Part shown: one piece after another, positions 43,148 to 54,340 of the stretch
Position numbering within the stretch: the stretch's first letter is position 1
How the letters are laid out: every line of letters begins with the position of its first letter
NCBI RefSeq assembly: GCF_918698115.1
Contig: NZ_CAKKLV010000013.1
Coordinates: 62,001-126,000, forward strand
Origin: Peribacillus sp. Bi96
Lineage (GTDB): Bacteria > Bacillota > Bacilli > Bacillales > DSM-1321
Length of the DNA stretch: 64,000 bases
Reading direction: 5' to 3'
Notes under the pieces: generated by a model
The model's database searches: none
What the model saw: the letters and a program-made list of their open reading frames with translations, nothing else
What the model was told of the DNA's origin: nothing
Position numbers and translations under genes: made by a program

Positions 43148-43672
43148 ATGTTTGGTCTCACTGATATCATTAAATTTCTTTTTTCCTTTTTTTTGATTAT
43201 GCCAATCGTTACGCTGATACATTTGAGCGGGCATATCTTCTTTGTGACGATTTTTGGAGGATCTGAAAAGAAAATCTTGATTGGTTGTGGAAATAAACTT
43301 TTTGCCTTTTGGAACATAGAGGTGAGAAAATATTATTTCTGGAATGGTACTTGCGAATTTAAGGGATTGATACATGATAATCGATTGACGAATATGCTTA
43401 TTTATTTAGGGGGCTCTATCTTTAATTTAGTCAGTATGTTGATCATATATAGCTTAGTGTATCAGAATATCTTGGAAAGCTCGGTAATCTGGTATCAATT
43501 CATATATTTTTCCTTCTATGTACTGTTTTTCTCCTTATTTCCGATGTATTTTTCAGACGGATCGCCTAGTGATGGGAAGGCCGCACAATTGGTCTTGAGG
43601 AACAAGCTGGAAGATAGGGTGACGGATGATATATTTGTAAAGAAAGTGGATGATGAAGATAGCTGCAAGTAA
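43148..43672 (+). CDS. Membrane protein resembling M50 site-2 proteases, degenerate active site
   Basis: 174 aa with hydrophobic segments near 5-25, 75-110 and 118-135. IMPIVTLIHLSGHIFFVTIF resembles the HExxH helix of M50 intramembrane proteases with the catalytic glutamate replaced (HLSGH), and SLFPMYFSDGSPSDGKAAQL resembles the second motif (N/S-P-x-D-G). Both metal histidines and the DG pair remain, but loss of the glutamate suggests an inactive or altered enzyme. AAGGATGGTGG precedes the ATG. No similarity beyond these motifs is claimed. Confidence 0.6.
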   Translation: MFGLTDIIKFLFSFFLIMPIVTLIHLSGHIFFVTIFGGSEKKILIGCGNKLFAFWNIEVRKYYFWNGTCEFKGLIHDNRLTNMLIYLGGSIFNLVSMLIIYSLVYQNILESSVIWYQFIYFSFYVLFFSLFPMYFSDGSPSDGKAAQLVLRNKLEDRVTDDIFVKKVDDEDSCK

Positions 43673-43794
43673 AAAAAGGCGTGCAAGATGCTCGTTCTTT
43701 TTTTTGTGTGAACTCAACATAGTAAGTAACTATTTTACATACTGATTCATTAATCTGCAGGGTCTGCCAATGATAATAAACGAAAATGTATATG

Positions 43795-43826
43795 AAAAAA
43801 GGCATATGTACTGTATACAGATGCCC
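43795..43826 (-). terminator. Possible second terminator of the methionine synthase transcript
   Basis: GGCAT-x-TGTA pairs with TACA-x-ATGCC and a TTTTTT run follows on the minus strand. It lies beyond the main terminator at 43966-44012. Confidence 0.5.
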
Positions 43827-43965
43827 GATATATTATTGGTTAAAATGGATATTCACGATATGTTGTTTGAAGGGAAATCGATTTTGTCACCGTAAATTCT
43901 TCAACAATCCTTGGGCTTAGCAAATCTGCCTATACCGATCAGAGAAACGTTTTATTGTACTGTTT

Positions 43966-44012
43966 TAAAAAAAAGCTAGGCTTCCTTATTGAAAGGTGCC
44001 TAGCTTTTATTA
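43966..44012 (-). terminator. Terminator of the methionine-synthase-like gene
   Basis: AAAAGCTAGGC pairs with GCCTAGCTTTT, with a run of T on the minus strand. Confidence 0.9.
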
Positions 44013-44023
44013 AAGGTGAGTCA

Positions 44024-45127
44024 TCATTCCCAAACTTCTTTTGCTACATCAACGATGAATTTCAACTTATCCCATTGTTGTTCTTCCGTAAGCTTGTTGC
44101 CATGATGGGTGGAAGCGAATCCGCATTGCGGACTTAAGCATAGTTGTTCGAGGGGAACGAATTGTGAGGCTTCTTTAATGCGTACCTTAACAGCTTCCTT
44201 GTCTTCAATTTCCCCATTTTTTGAAGTGACCACTCCCAGAACGATCCTGGCCCCTCCGTTTGGAATGTATTCCAATGGTTTAAAATCCCCTGAGCGGTTA
44301 TCGTCATATTCCAAGAAGAATCCATCTACTTTTTCTTTGGCCAATAATGTTGGGGCTATGCGTGCATAACTGCCTTCAAATGCCCACGTTGACTGGTAGT
44401 TTCCACGACATAAGTGTGTCGTGACGACCAAATCCTCTGGTTTTCCTTCCAATGCACCATTAATAACACGCAGTGCTAAATCGATTAATTGTTCTCTTGA
44501 ATATTTTCCATCTTTGAACTGAAAATCTGGAGCTGAAAGTCTGGCAATATATACATCGTCCAATTGAAGATAACGTACACCTGCTTCATAAAAGGCTTTC
44601 AAAGCAGCTTGATACGCTTTAATGACATCATTAGCATAGTCCTCGATATCAGGATAGATGTCTTCATTATGAACACCGACAGCAAACAATTGATTGGGAC
44701 TGGGAATGGTTTGTTTGGCAACGGCACGTCCGTCCACTATTTTGTTCAATTCAATAAAGTCATGGATGAAGGGATGCTCAGGATTGAATGAAACCTTTCC
44801 TGTATTGCGAATGTTATATCTCTCAGTTTCAACCCCATCGAATGTAAGACCTTTTTCAGTAACATAGCCCTCGATGCCATTTAAATGTTCAAGGAAGTCA
44901 AAGTGCCACCATGTTCGTCTGAACTCCCCATCCGTAACGGCCTCTAATCCAACTTCAATTTGTTTATCGACAATCAATTTGATTTCTTCCGTTTCAACTT
45001 CACGAAGTCGCTCCACCGAAATGGTACCTTCCTTCAATTGCTTTCTAGCTATATGTAAACGATCTGGTCTTAATAAACTTCCGACATGGTCCGCTCTAAA
45101 TGGTGCTTTCGTTAATGTGATTGACAT
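44024..45127 (-). CDS. MetE-C-like methionine synthase (YxjG/YxjH type)
   Basis: 367 aa from the ATG at 45127 behind GAAGGAATG. It corresponds to the C-terminal catalytic barrel of cobalamin-independent methionine synthase, as in B. subtilis YxjG/YxjH: RADHVGSLLRPDRL at the start, AVTDGEFRRTWWHFDF, RYLQLDDVYIARL, TTHLCRGNYQSTW with the zinc-ligand histidine and cysteine, and LCLSPQCGFAST with the last cysteine. It transfers a methyl group to homocysteine from a short folate or another donor. An S-box (SAM-I) riboswitch and terminator lie in the leader, so SAM starvation induces it. Confidence 0.95.
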   Translation of the reverse strand: MSITLTKAPFRADHVGSLLRPDRLHIARKQLKEGTISVERLREVETEEIKLIVDKQIEVGLEAVTDGEFRRTWWHFDFLEHLNGIEGYVTEKGLTFDGVETERYNIRNTGKVSFNPEHPFIHDFIELNKIVDGRAVAKQTIPSPNQLFAVGVHNEDIYPDIEDYANDVIKAYQAALKAFYEAGVRYLQLDDVYIARLSAPDFQFKDGKYSREQLIDLALRVINGALEGKPEDLVVTTHLCRGNYQSTWAFEGSYARIAPTLLAKEKVDGFFLEYDDNRSGDFKPLEYIPNGGARIVLGVVTSKNGEIEDKEAVKVRIKEASQFVPLEQLCLSPQCGFASTHHGNKLTEEQQWDKLKFIVDVAKEVWE

Positions 45128-45149
45128 GTTGCATTCCTTCTTCCCTTTT

Positions 45150-45313
45150 ATAAAATAAAACACCTCTTCTTAAAAATAAGAAGAGGTGTTGGCAACAAAG
45201 CTATTTACTCTTCTTATCTTCAAGTTTTTACACTTCTGGAATTAGCACAGTACATGAAAAGTCTGTTGCTGAGGTATCAAAGGGCCAGTCCCTCCACCTC
45301 TCTGGATAAGAGT
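45150..45313 (-). ncRNA. SAM-I (S-box) riboswitch with transcription terminator
   Basis: On the minus strand the leader opens with CTCTTATCCAGAGAGG, followed by GGAGGGACTGGCCC, then ACCTCAGCAAC and the closing P1 strand AAGATAAGAAGAG: the conserved S-box core. The expression platform is AACACCTCTTCTTA pairing with TAAGAAGAGGTGTT before TTTTATTTT. Part of the terminator stem can pair with the aptamer side (antiterminator). SAM binding would stop transcription ahead of the methionine synthase gene. Confidence 0.95.
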
Positions 45314-45333
45314 TGTCTATTAAATTAACTATG

Positions 45334-45362
45334 ACTATACAGGGAGTATTGGTAAAGGTCAA
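45334..45362 (-). promoter_or_regulatory. SigA promoter of the S-box transcript
   Basis: TTGACC, a 17-base spacer, then TATAGT on the minus strand, about 20 bases ahead of the riboswitch. Confidence 0.8.
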
Positions 45363-45500
45363 GGGTGGAGGCGGAAAATTTAGAATATAGCGATTACTCA
45401 TAGTAGCCTTGCATGATGATTAACCTCATTGGTGAACCTGGCATATGCTATAACCCACACATGCGAGAGGGGATATTGAAAGTCGGAGGGGGAAGTCAGG

Positions 45501-45938
45501 ATGAATACATTCGATCACTTTAATGTTTTCGGGAATGGTATACCGATAACGGTAAGTGCATCCATGCTAGAGAGAATTATAAACATGAAATCTAATGAGC
45601 AGAATATTAAAGTCGAGATCACGCCAAAGCATATAGTGCTTTGGGGAACGACGGAAGTGAAAAAAATGATGTTTAAGAAAAATGTATCTTTCCGGATAAC
45701 AATAAAACCGGTTCACGTTGATAAAAGAACGATTTCATTTGAATTAGTGGAAATGAAACCTATTGATAGAAATTTCATTAATCATAAGATATTTAACAGA
45801 CCGCCATTTTTTGAATTTGAAAATAGAATGATCAAAATGAATGTGGATGCTTGGAACATCGTGAGAAAAATCCCCGTGGGCACCATTAAATCGTATGAGC
45901 TTGTCGAAGGTGCAATGAAAATGAAAATCTCTTTATGA
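45501..45938 (+). CDS. Hypothetical protein (145 aa)
   Basis: Not recognised. GGAGGGGGAAGTCAGG precedes the ATG. The protein is basic and beta-rich (VEITPKHIVLWGTTEVKKMM, VSFRITIKPVHVDKRTISFE) with a repeated hydrophobic/charged alternation that loosely recalls the DUF2993/LmeA lipid-binding fold, but without a signal peptide. It lies between the S-box gene and glpP; a weak hairpin near 46049-46068 may end its transcript. Confidence 0.6.
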   Translation: MNTFDHFNVFGNGIPITVSASMLERIINMKSNEQNIKVEITPKHIVLWGTTEVKKMMFKKNVSFRITIKPVHVDKRTISFELVEMKPIDRNFINHKIFNRPPFFEFENRMIKMNVDAWNIVRKIPVGTIKSYELVEGAMKMKISL

Positions 45939-46129
45939 TGAATCATCTTAAGGGGGATTTTCCATACATTCTTACCCTTACTGTATTTGGGGTCCAGGTA
46001 TGTTAGTGTAAGGATATGGTGACAATTGATTCTTCATTAATAAAAAATGTGTTTGATAAATCAAGCACTTTAAAATATACTAAAAAACTTAAAGTTTAGA
46101 GTTTTTCCGGGACATAAGGGGGAAAATGC

Positions 46130-46672
46130 ATGGAGCAGAAGATATTGCCTGCCTCGGCAAGCATGAAGGATTTTGAAAGATTTCTAGATAGTTCCTATGA
46201 AATTGGTGTGTTTCTTGACTTGCATATTTCCCAATTGAAAAATGTGAGTATAATGGCCAAGCAGCATAATAAGAAAATGATTTATCATGTTGATTTAATC
46301 CATGGCATAAGAAGTGATGAATACGCGACAGAATTCATTTGTCAGGAGTATCACCCATATGGGCTGATTTCGACAAAATCAAGCGTTATTTTGAAAGCGA
46401 AGCAAAAGGGAGTCATTGCCATCCAGCGGATCTTTTTAATAGACTCACATGCGCTGGAGAAAAGTTATAAGCTGGTACAGAAAACGAAGCCGGATTATAT
46501 CGAAGTATTGCCGGGGGCAATGCCATGGATGATAAAAGAAGTGAAAGAACGATTACAAACTCCCGTTTTTGCAGGTGGTCTCATACGGACTTCGGATGAA
46601 GTCCTGAATGCCCTTGAAGCGGGAGCGTCCGCAATCACCACGTCCAAAACTGAATTATGGGATATCGTCTAA
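46130..46672 (+). CDS. glpP: Glycerol operon antiterminator GlpP
   Basis: 180 aa GlpP family RNA-binding antiterminator, with a TIM-barrel-like fold: VFLDLHISQLKNVSIMAKQH, KKMIYHVDLIHGI, YHPYGLISTKSSVILKAKQK, DYIEVLPGAMPWM and TPVFAGGLIRTSDEVLNALE. With glycerol-3-phosphate bound it prevents termination in the glpF and glpD leaders, both of which are found in this window with typical terminator hairpins. AGGGGG precedes the ATG. It is the first gene of the glp cluster but is separated from glpF by the leader region. Confidence 0.95.
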   Translation: MEQKILPASASMKDFERFLDSSYEIGVFLDLHISQLKNVSIMAKQHNKKMIYHVDLIHGIRSDEYATEFICQEYHPYGLISTKSSVILKAKQKGVIAIQRIFLIDSHALEKSYKLVQKTKPDYIEVLPGAMPWMIKEVKERLQTPVFAGGLIRTSDEVLNALEAGASAITTSKTELWDIV

Positions 46673-46727
46673 TAGGGTCAAAAGTCAAAAAAATTACAGA
46701 AAAAAGAATGAATATTTCAGAAAATAT

Positions 46728-46756
46728 TTGACAGCGTTTTCATAAACTAGTATATT
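46728..46756 (+). promoter_or_regulatory. glpFK promoter with CRE
   Basis: TTGACA, a 17-base spacer, TATATT: a near-consensus SigA promoter. TGACAGCGTTTTCA (46729-46742) overlaps the -35 and matches the CRE consensus TGWNANCGNTNWCA completely. Predicts strong glucose repression via CcpA. Confidence 0.88.
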
Positions 46757-46790
46757 TTGAATTACAAGTTAATACATGTGACGGAGATTA

Positions 46791-46855
46791 GGAGATTCAC
46801 ACCAGACATACTCATTTATTGAGGATAGTTCTGTTGTGAATCTCCTTTTATTTGT
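46791..46855 (+). promoter_or_regulatory. glpF leader terminator (GlpP target)
   Basis: GGAGATTCAC pairs with GTGAATCTCC, with further pairing of CAGA/TCTG inside, followed by TTTTATTTG. It lies between the promoter and glpF. The upstream ACGGAGATTAGGAGATT sequence provides the partner for an antiterminator, as in GlpP-controlled leaders. Confidence 0.85.
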
Positions 46856-46890
46856 TGGTAAGGCATCATTCTATAAGAGGAGGGTCATGT

Positions 46891-49228
<2,338 letters not shown>

Positions 49229-49303
49229 AAAAAGTAAATTCTTTCTAAAATGAACTAAAGTATGGTATACTTAAATCAAGTTAATAACTCGGCCGGAGAA
49301 CAG

Positions 49304-49365
49304 GAGAGACCATGAATGCGTTATCGTGAATACGATAATGTGCATTTATGGTCTCTTTTTTTGTT
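49304..49365 (+). promoter_or_regulatory. glpD leader terminator (GlpP target)
   Basis: GAGACCATGAATGC pairs with GTGCATTTATGGTCTC, inner hairpin TATCGTGAATACGATA, followed by a long T-run. It starts from the AGGAGAGACC motif also expected for GlpP leaders and lies between glpK and glpD. Expression of glpD should need GlpP with glycerol-3-phosphate. Confidence 0.8.
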
Positions 49366-49460
49366 TTTAAAGGCGGATTAGGGATATTAACATCTATATG
49401 AATGAAAAACTATTAGAACAAATGAACCTATTGAATATAAAGAAGAAACTCAGAGTAAAC

Positions 49461-49502
49461 GTGCAGAATTCACGAGTGACCAGCACGAATTAACCAGGAA
49501 AA
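49461..49502. repeat. Degenerate 20-bp double repeat upstream of glpD
   Basis: GCAGAATTCACGAGTGACCA is followed 20 bp later by GCACGAATTAACCAGG. It resembles the GACGAATTAA units near 42.9 kb. Only two units, so weak evidence. Confidence 0.4.
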
Positions 49503-49549
49503 CAAGCTGCTCGACCAAAAGAAGGCAGTACTTAAAGGAGGAGATAGGC

Positions 49550-51202
49550 ATGAGGTTTTCAAATAAATATCGGGAAGAAACAATCGAACTTTTGAAAAAA
49601 GAAAAATATGATGTGGTAGTGATTGGCGGGGGAATTACCGGTGCAGGGATCGCCCTGGATGCAACGACCCGGGGGATGAAAGTAGCATTGGTGGAAATGC
49701 AGGACTTTGCGGCAGGTACTTCAAGCCGCTCGACAAAACTGGTCCATGGCGGATTGCGTTATTTGAAGCAATTTGAAATAAAAATGGTTGCTGAGGTTGG
49801 GAAAGAGCGGGAAATCGTTTATGAAAATGGACCGCATGTGACCACGCCGGAATGGATGCTGCTGCCGATGCACAAAGGAGGAACTTTTGGGAAATTCAGT
49901 ACCTCCATTGGACTCCGTGTATACGATTTCCTTGCAGGAGTAAAAAGAGCTGAACGCAGGAAAATGCTTTCTGTTGATGAAACGCTAAAACGGGAGCCTC
50001 TCGTAAAGAAAGAGGGACTGAAGGGCGGCGGCTACTATGTCGAATATCGGACAGATGATGCACGTTTAACGATTGAAGTCATGAAGGCAGCTGTTGATAA
50101 AGGTGCAACACCGATAAATTATACAAAAGTAGATAAATTGTTATATGAAAATGGAAAGGTGACCGGCGTTCAAGTTGCCGATTTACTATCAGGGGACGCG
50201 TATGAAATACACGCAGACAAAGTTATTAATGCAGCAGGTCCATGGGTGGATTCCATCCGTGAAAAAGACCAATCGAAAAAGGGGAAAACGCTGAAGTTAT
50301 CAAAGGGTGTTCATGTGGTCATCGACCAATCGAAATTCCCGTTGAAGCAGGCGATTTACTTTGATACACCTGATGGACGGATGATCTTTGCCATCCCGAG
50401 AGCCGGCAAGGCTTATGTAGGGACTACGGACACTTTTTATGAAGGCGATCCCGCTGTTCCGACTGTTACTTCGGAAGACCGTGCCTATTTATTAAAGGCG
50501 ATTGCTTATATGTTTCCAAAAGTGAAAATTACGGATGGGGATATCGAATCAAGCTGGGCAGGAATCAGGCCGTTGATCATGGAAGAAGGAAAGGATCCTT
50601 CCGAAATATCAAGAAAAGATGAAATATGGGAATCCGATTCGGGCCTTATCACGATTGCGGGAGGTAAATTGACCGGGTATCGCAAAATGGCAAAAACGAC
50701 GGTTGACCTTGTCGCAGGCAAGCTTTCCGAGCAGTCCAATAAGACTTATCCAGCCAGCAATACAAAAGGAATGCCGATTTCAGGAGGAGATGTCGGGGGA
50801 TCAAGAAACTTCTCCGATTATATCAAGAAACATATTCAAATGGGGGCCGCCTCAGGCCTCGCTGCTAAGGATTCGGAGGGAATTTTGGCCATGTACGGGT
50901 CTAATGCACCTGTGTTATTCAATATCGCAAAAAGCGAAAGAGATGGGGGAACAAGTAGTGGCCTCCCGCAGAAATTGTTCGTACAGCTGAAATACGCACT
51001 AGATCATGAAATGGCCGCGACACCAGTGGATTTCTTCTTCCGCAGGACCGGGACCCTGTTATTCGATATCGATCTAGTCCAAACGCATAAACAATCGGTG
51101 ATTGATTATATGGCCGGATATTTCGGATGGACGGAATCGACGAAGATGGAAAGATCCAATCAGCTAGAACATGAAGTACTTGGTGCTATTAGCGTATCTT
51201 GA
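49550..51202 (+). CDS. glpD: Aerobic glycerol-3-phosphate dehydrogenase GlpD
   Basis: 550 aa FAD-dependent enzyme that oxidises glycerol-3-phosphate to dihydroxyacetone phosphate at the membrane, feeding the quinone pool. The FAD-binding dinucleotide fold is [19 protein letters not shown] followed by [32 protein letters not shown] and the C-terminal GPD domain with [14 protein letters not shown] complete the normal length. AAAGGAGGAGA precedes the ATG. A separate leader with a GlpP-type terminator controls it. Confidence 0.97.
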   Translation: MRFSNKYREETIELLKKEKYDVVVIGGGITGAGIALDATTRGMKVALVEMQDFAAGTSSRSTKLVHGGLRYLKQFEIKMVAEVGKEREIVYENGPHVTTPEWMLLPMHKGGTFGKFSTSIGLRVYDFLAGVKRAERRKMLSVDETLKREPLVKKEGLKGGGYYVEYRTDDARLTIEVMKAAVDKGATPINYTKVDKLLYENGKVTGVQVADLLSGDAYEIHADKVINAAGPWVDSIREKDQSKKGKTLKLSKGVHVVIDQSKFPLKQAIYFDTPDGRMIFAIPRAGKAYVGTTDTFYEGDPAVPTVTSEDRAYLLKAIAYMFPKVKITDGDIESSWAGIRPLIMEEGKDPSEISRKDEIWESDSGLITIAGGKLTGYRKMAKTTVDLVAGKLSEQSNKTYPASNTKGMPISGGDVGGSRNFSDYIKKHIQMGAASGLAAKDSEGILAMYGSNAPVLFNIAKSERDGGTSSGLPQKLFVQLKYALDHEMAATPVDFFFRRTGTLLFDIDLVQTHKQSVIDYMAGYFGWTESTKMERSNQLEHEVLGAISVS

Positions 51203-51220
51203 CCTTATATGCAAAAAACA

Positions 51221-51252
51221 TGACGCCGGCGGAATCGCTGGCGTTTTTTTGA
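51221..51252 (+). terminator. glpD terminator
   Basis: ACGCCGGC pairs with GCTGGCGT (one G-U pair), followed by seven T. Confidence 0.85.
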
Positions 51253-51362
51253 ACCCGGAATGTGATTATCGGGGCATTTGCAAGTGGAAAAACTATTGTT
51301 TAATCCTTTAAGATACCAGGGCCACTAAAAGCGATAGCCGTCGCCACTCCTGCAATGTGAAA

Positions 51363-52073
51363 ATGACGAAGGGTGGTACATTATTTCAACTCTCTTTCAT
51401 GCCACGTGTATTTCCGGTGAACTGTTATTTTGTAGAAGAAGAGAATAGCCTTACACTAATAGATGCAGCATTACCCTACAGCACAAAAAGTATAATGGAT
51501 GCAGCGCGGGCTGTCGGAAAACCGATTACAAGATTAATCGTTACTCACGCTCATGATGATCATGTTGGTGCACTAGACGGGCTTAAAGCGTTAATCCCTG
51601 ATTTACAAGTGAGTATTTCTGTTAGGGATGCATTATTACTGGCTGGCAATTCTACTCCCCTACAAAATGAAGCAAACTCTCCAATCCGCGGAGTTGTCCC
51701 TAAAAAGATTAAAACTCAACCAGACTTATTACTCAAAGAAGGCGACCATATTGGTTCATTGGAAGTTATTTCTTCACCTGGACATACCCCTGGTTCGATC
51801 TCTCTTCTTGACACCCGGAATCATAGTTTAATTGTTGGGGATGCCTTGCAAACGAGAGGTGGAACTGCGGTATCAGGAATGATTAAACCTTTATTTCCGT
51901 TTCCAGCCTTTGGGACTTGGAACAAACTCATCGCACTTGAAAGTGCAAAGAAACTAAGAAGTTATAAACCGAGATTACTTGCTGTAGGTCATGGGAAGAT
52001 GCTAGAACACCCTGGGGATTCTATAGATAGAGCGATAGTTGAAGCAGAATTAAAACTTCAACCAGGAAAATAG
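51363..52073 (+). CDS. Metallo-beta-lactamase-fold hydrolase
   Basis: 236 aa. THAHDDHVGALDG is the zinc-binding HxHxDH motif; SPGHTPGSISLLD, IVGDAL and the final VGHGK supply the other ligands. This is the general MBL-fold, glyoxalase II-like group; the substrate is unknown. No good ribosome site precedes the ATG at 51363 (nor the GTG at 51357), so translation may be weak or the start different. The stop codon abuts the ribosome site of a TetR gene, so the two form an operon. Confidence 0.85.
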   Translation: MTKGGTLFQLSFMPRVFPVNCYFVEEENSLTLIDAALPYSTKSIMDAARAVGKPITRLIVTHAHDDHVGALDGLKALIPDLQVSISVRDALLLAGNSTPLQNEANSPIRGVVPKKIKTQPDLLLKEGDHIGSLEVISSPGHTPGSISLLDTRNHSLIVGDALQTRGGTAVSGMIKPLFPFPAFGTWNKLIALESAKKLRSYKPRLLAVGHGKMLEHPGDSIDRAIVEAELKLQPGK

Positions 52074-52087
52074 GAGGTCAAAATGAG

Positions 52088-52686
52088 ATGTCTCAACGTA
52101 AAAGGTTAGATTTGTCCATCGTTTTACAGAAGGCTACAGAACTAGTTGATGAAAACGGCCTTGATCACCTTTCGTTAGGCAAGTTGGCTGAAGAATTACA
52201 AATACGCCCCCCTCGTTATATAACCATTTAGACGGCCTAAATGGATTAAAACAGAAACTAGCAGTAAATGGAGTGAAAAAACTTTATGATTCCATGCTTC
52301 AAGCGGCAGTGGGACGCTCCGGTGATGATGCAATCCTAGCACTGAGTGAGGCATATGTTGAATTTGCTAGAATCCATCCAGGACTTTATGATGCCACCAT
52401 CCGTTTTCCAAATGGTGAAGACAAGGAATTACAGCAAGCACAGCAATCTGTTGTAGAGCTTGTTGTCCAATTACTACAAGCCTATGATTTGCAGGAAGAA
52501 ATGGCGATTCACTTGGTGAGAGGATTAAGGAGCATTTTACATGGATTTACTTCTATTGAAAAAATGGGTGGGTTTGGGATGGCTATTGATATCGATAGGA
52601 GTTTTTCTTTACTGTTAAATACTTATATTGAGGGAATCCATTCAATAGTTATAAATCAACTTAAATATGAGCTGATGGGAGGTTAA
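52088..52686 (+). pseudogene. TetR-family regulator with frameshift in a C-run
   Basis: The frame starts at 52088 after AGGAGG with SQRKRLDLSIVLQKATEL and LGKLAEELQIRPP, a TetR helix-turn-helix, but runs into a TAG at once. One extra base after the run of six C (52207-52212) restores RPPSLYNHLDGLNGLKQKLA and joins the downstream frame to its end at 52686, with a WHG-type C-terminal domain. So a one-base deletion has split the gene. It could be a real pseudogene, a phase-variable tract or a sequencing error. It would regulate the upstream MBL gene. Confidence 0.85.
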
Positions 52687-52877
52687 AATGGGCTTTCTGG
52701 CTGTCTTGGTATAACGGTCCTTTGTGGGCTGTTTGGTTTTGGTTCCCCTCAGGTGATTAGTTTTTCCCTTGAAAACGTTAAATTCGCTTGTATCAATTTG
52801 GCTAATTTTATTCTGTATACATGTAAATAAAACGGTCTAATGTACTTGATTTGGTAAAAGTGTTTATGAAGTACAAC
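52687..52877. other. Intergenic stretch without a supported gene
   Basis: About 190 bp between the broken TetR gene and the putR terminator; no ORF with a ribosome site. Confidence 0.4.
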
Positions 52878-52932
52878 ATATAAGGAGTGAGGAACACAGG
52901 GGGGATGTCTCCGTATCCCTCACTCCTTATTG
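52878..52932 (-). terminator. putR terminator
   Basis: ATAAGGAGTGAGG pairs with CCTCACTCCTTAT; the interior pairs further. An AT-rich tract follows on each strand. Confidence 0.8.
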
Positions 52933-52986
52933 TATTGAATGATTCATGGGCGGGCTCCGAAAATATGGCCTCAAAAGCAGAATGCC

Positions 52987-54207
52987 CTAAGATCTTTGCT
53001 TTATTAGCTGTAAATCGATGTATAGCTGGATTCTTGAATGTAAGTCATCAAAATCGATCGATGTGAGATCGGCTATTTGATTCAATCTATATTTCAATGT
53101 GTTGGTATGAACGTATAGCTGTTCAGCTGTCGGTTTGATCCGGCAATTGTTCAACAGATATATTTCCAATGTTTGAAGGAGTTTGGTTTGGCTTTCCTGG
53201 TCCTTCTTTTGAAGAATCTCTAATTCCACATTGATATAATTCGTTTTAGTATGATGGTTGGAGATCATTTCGAGGTAACGGAAAATCCCAAGCTTACTAT
53301 ATTGGAAAGGAAGCTGTTCAGGTTTACCGATGAACTTGGCTGCGTTGATCACTTCCAGGGCTTCGAGATAGGATTTTCTTAATTGAAGAATCGAAGAGTA
53401 CTCATTTCCGATTCCCGGGAATACCTTTTTGTCATTGAATTGGGAAAGAACGGTGTTCGTTAAATCATTGGCGCTATCGGTAAGCAGGTCTTTCCCTTTT
53501 CCGTTGCTGCCAATCAGGACGATGATCTTCAATTGGTTTGTGAATGCATGGGTAAAATGATTCAATGCATTGGCGAATAGACTGACTGTATCCGCTAATT
53601 CATCGAAATGTTCCGCATCGGATTGAGCGATGGTAAAGACATTGACAAGGAAAGTTTCCGGAATGAGAAGACTCATATTGGCGGCTTCCCATTTTATTTG
53701 GTTTTCCGTTTGATAGACTTCGTCAATGACCTTTTGATAAAACTCATTTTTTTCTTCATCTTTTTTCATGTTTATCTGTTTTTTCTGATAAAGGAGCTTG
53801 CCGATATGATGGGAAACTTCATGTAAAAATTCCAAATCGGAATCAGTCATCATTTCCGTTTCTTGGACCCAAATGAATCCGAAGACCTGTCCTTTGTGAA
53901 CGGCGCTCACAACGACTCTTTGATTTAATCCGATCTCCTCGATTTGTTTCACCCTAAATGGATGCTCCACGGTTTTAAGCTGTTCGACAATGCCCTCATC
54001 CATGAATTTTTCCAGAATTGGAATAGGCCAATGCTTTGTGAAGATGGTTTGCCGATTGGCTTGGTCGAAGTGTTCGATATAATATGAACTATATGCCAGC
54101 AATAAAAATTGGTCATTTTCGATGACGACTGGTTTTTTTAAATAAGTGCTGACCATATCCGTTATATCGTTGATGTTTGTGAGAGTCAGAATTTTTTCTA
54201 ATGACAT
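52987..54207 (-). CDS. putR: PucR-type activator of proline utilisation, PutR
   Basis: 406 aa from the ATG at 54207 behind CAGGGGG. The N-terminal half is a sensor region; the C-terminus has the PucR helix-turn-helix: LLNNCRIKPTAEQLYVHTNT then LKYRLNQIADLTSIDF and a closing DLQLIKQR. B. subtilis PutR has this architecture and activates putBCP in response to proline. The gene follows putB-putC-putP on the same strand, as in B. subtilis, with its own promoter region and terminator. Confidence 0.93.
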   Translation of the reverse strand: MSLEKILTLTNINDITDMVSTYLKKPVVIENDQFLLLAYSSYYIEHFDQANRQTIFTKHWPIPILEKFMDEGIVEQLKTVEHPFRVKQIEEIGLNQRVVVSAVHKGQVFGFIWVQETEMMTDSDLEFLHEVSHHIGKLLYQKKQINMKKDEEKNEFYQKVIDEVYQTENQIKWEAANMSLLIPETFLVNVFTIAQSDAEHFDELADTVSLFANALNHFTHAFTNQLKIIVLIGSNGKGKDLLTDSANDLTNTVLSQFNDKKVFPGIGNEYSSILQLRKSYLEALEVINAAKFIGKPEQLPFQYSKLGIFRYLEMISNHHTKTNYINVELEILQKKDQESQTKLLQTLEIYLLNNCRIKPTAEQLYVHTNTLKYRLNQIADLTSIDFDDLHSRIQLYIDLQLIKQRS

Positions 54208-54295
54208 ATATGGCCCCCTGTAATTTTTTGAAGTGTATGACAAGTTAGTTTAATAATACTTTTAAACTAATGATGTGTATAGGGGCAAGAACAAA

Positions 54296-54332
54296 GAAGG
54301 AACGGTATATGAAAAAATACCGTTCCTTTTAG
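54296..54332 (-). terminator. putBCP terminator
   Basis: AAGGAACGGTAT pairs with ATACCGTTCCTT around a 9-base loop, with T-runs on both strands. Confidence 0.9.
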
Positions 54333-54340
54333 AGGGGTTA

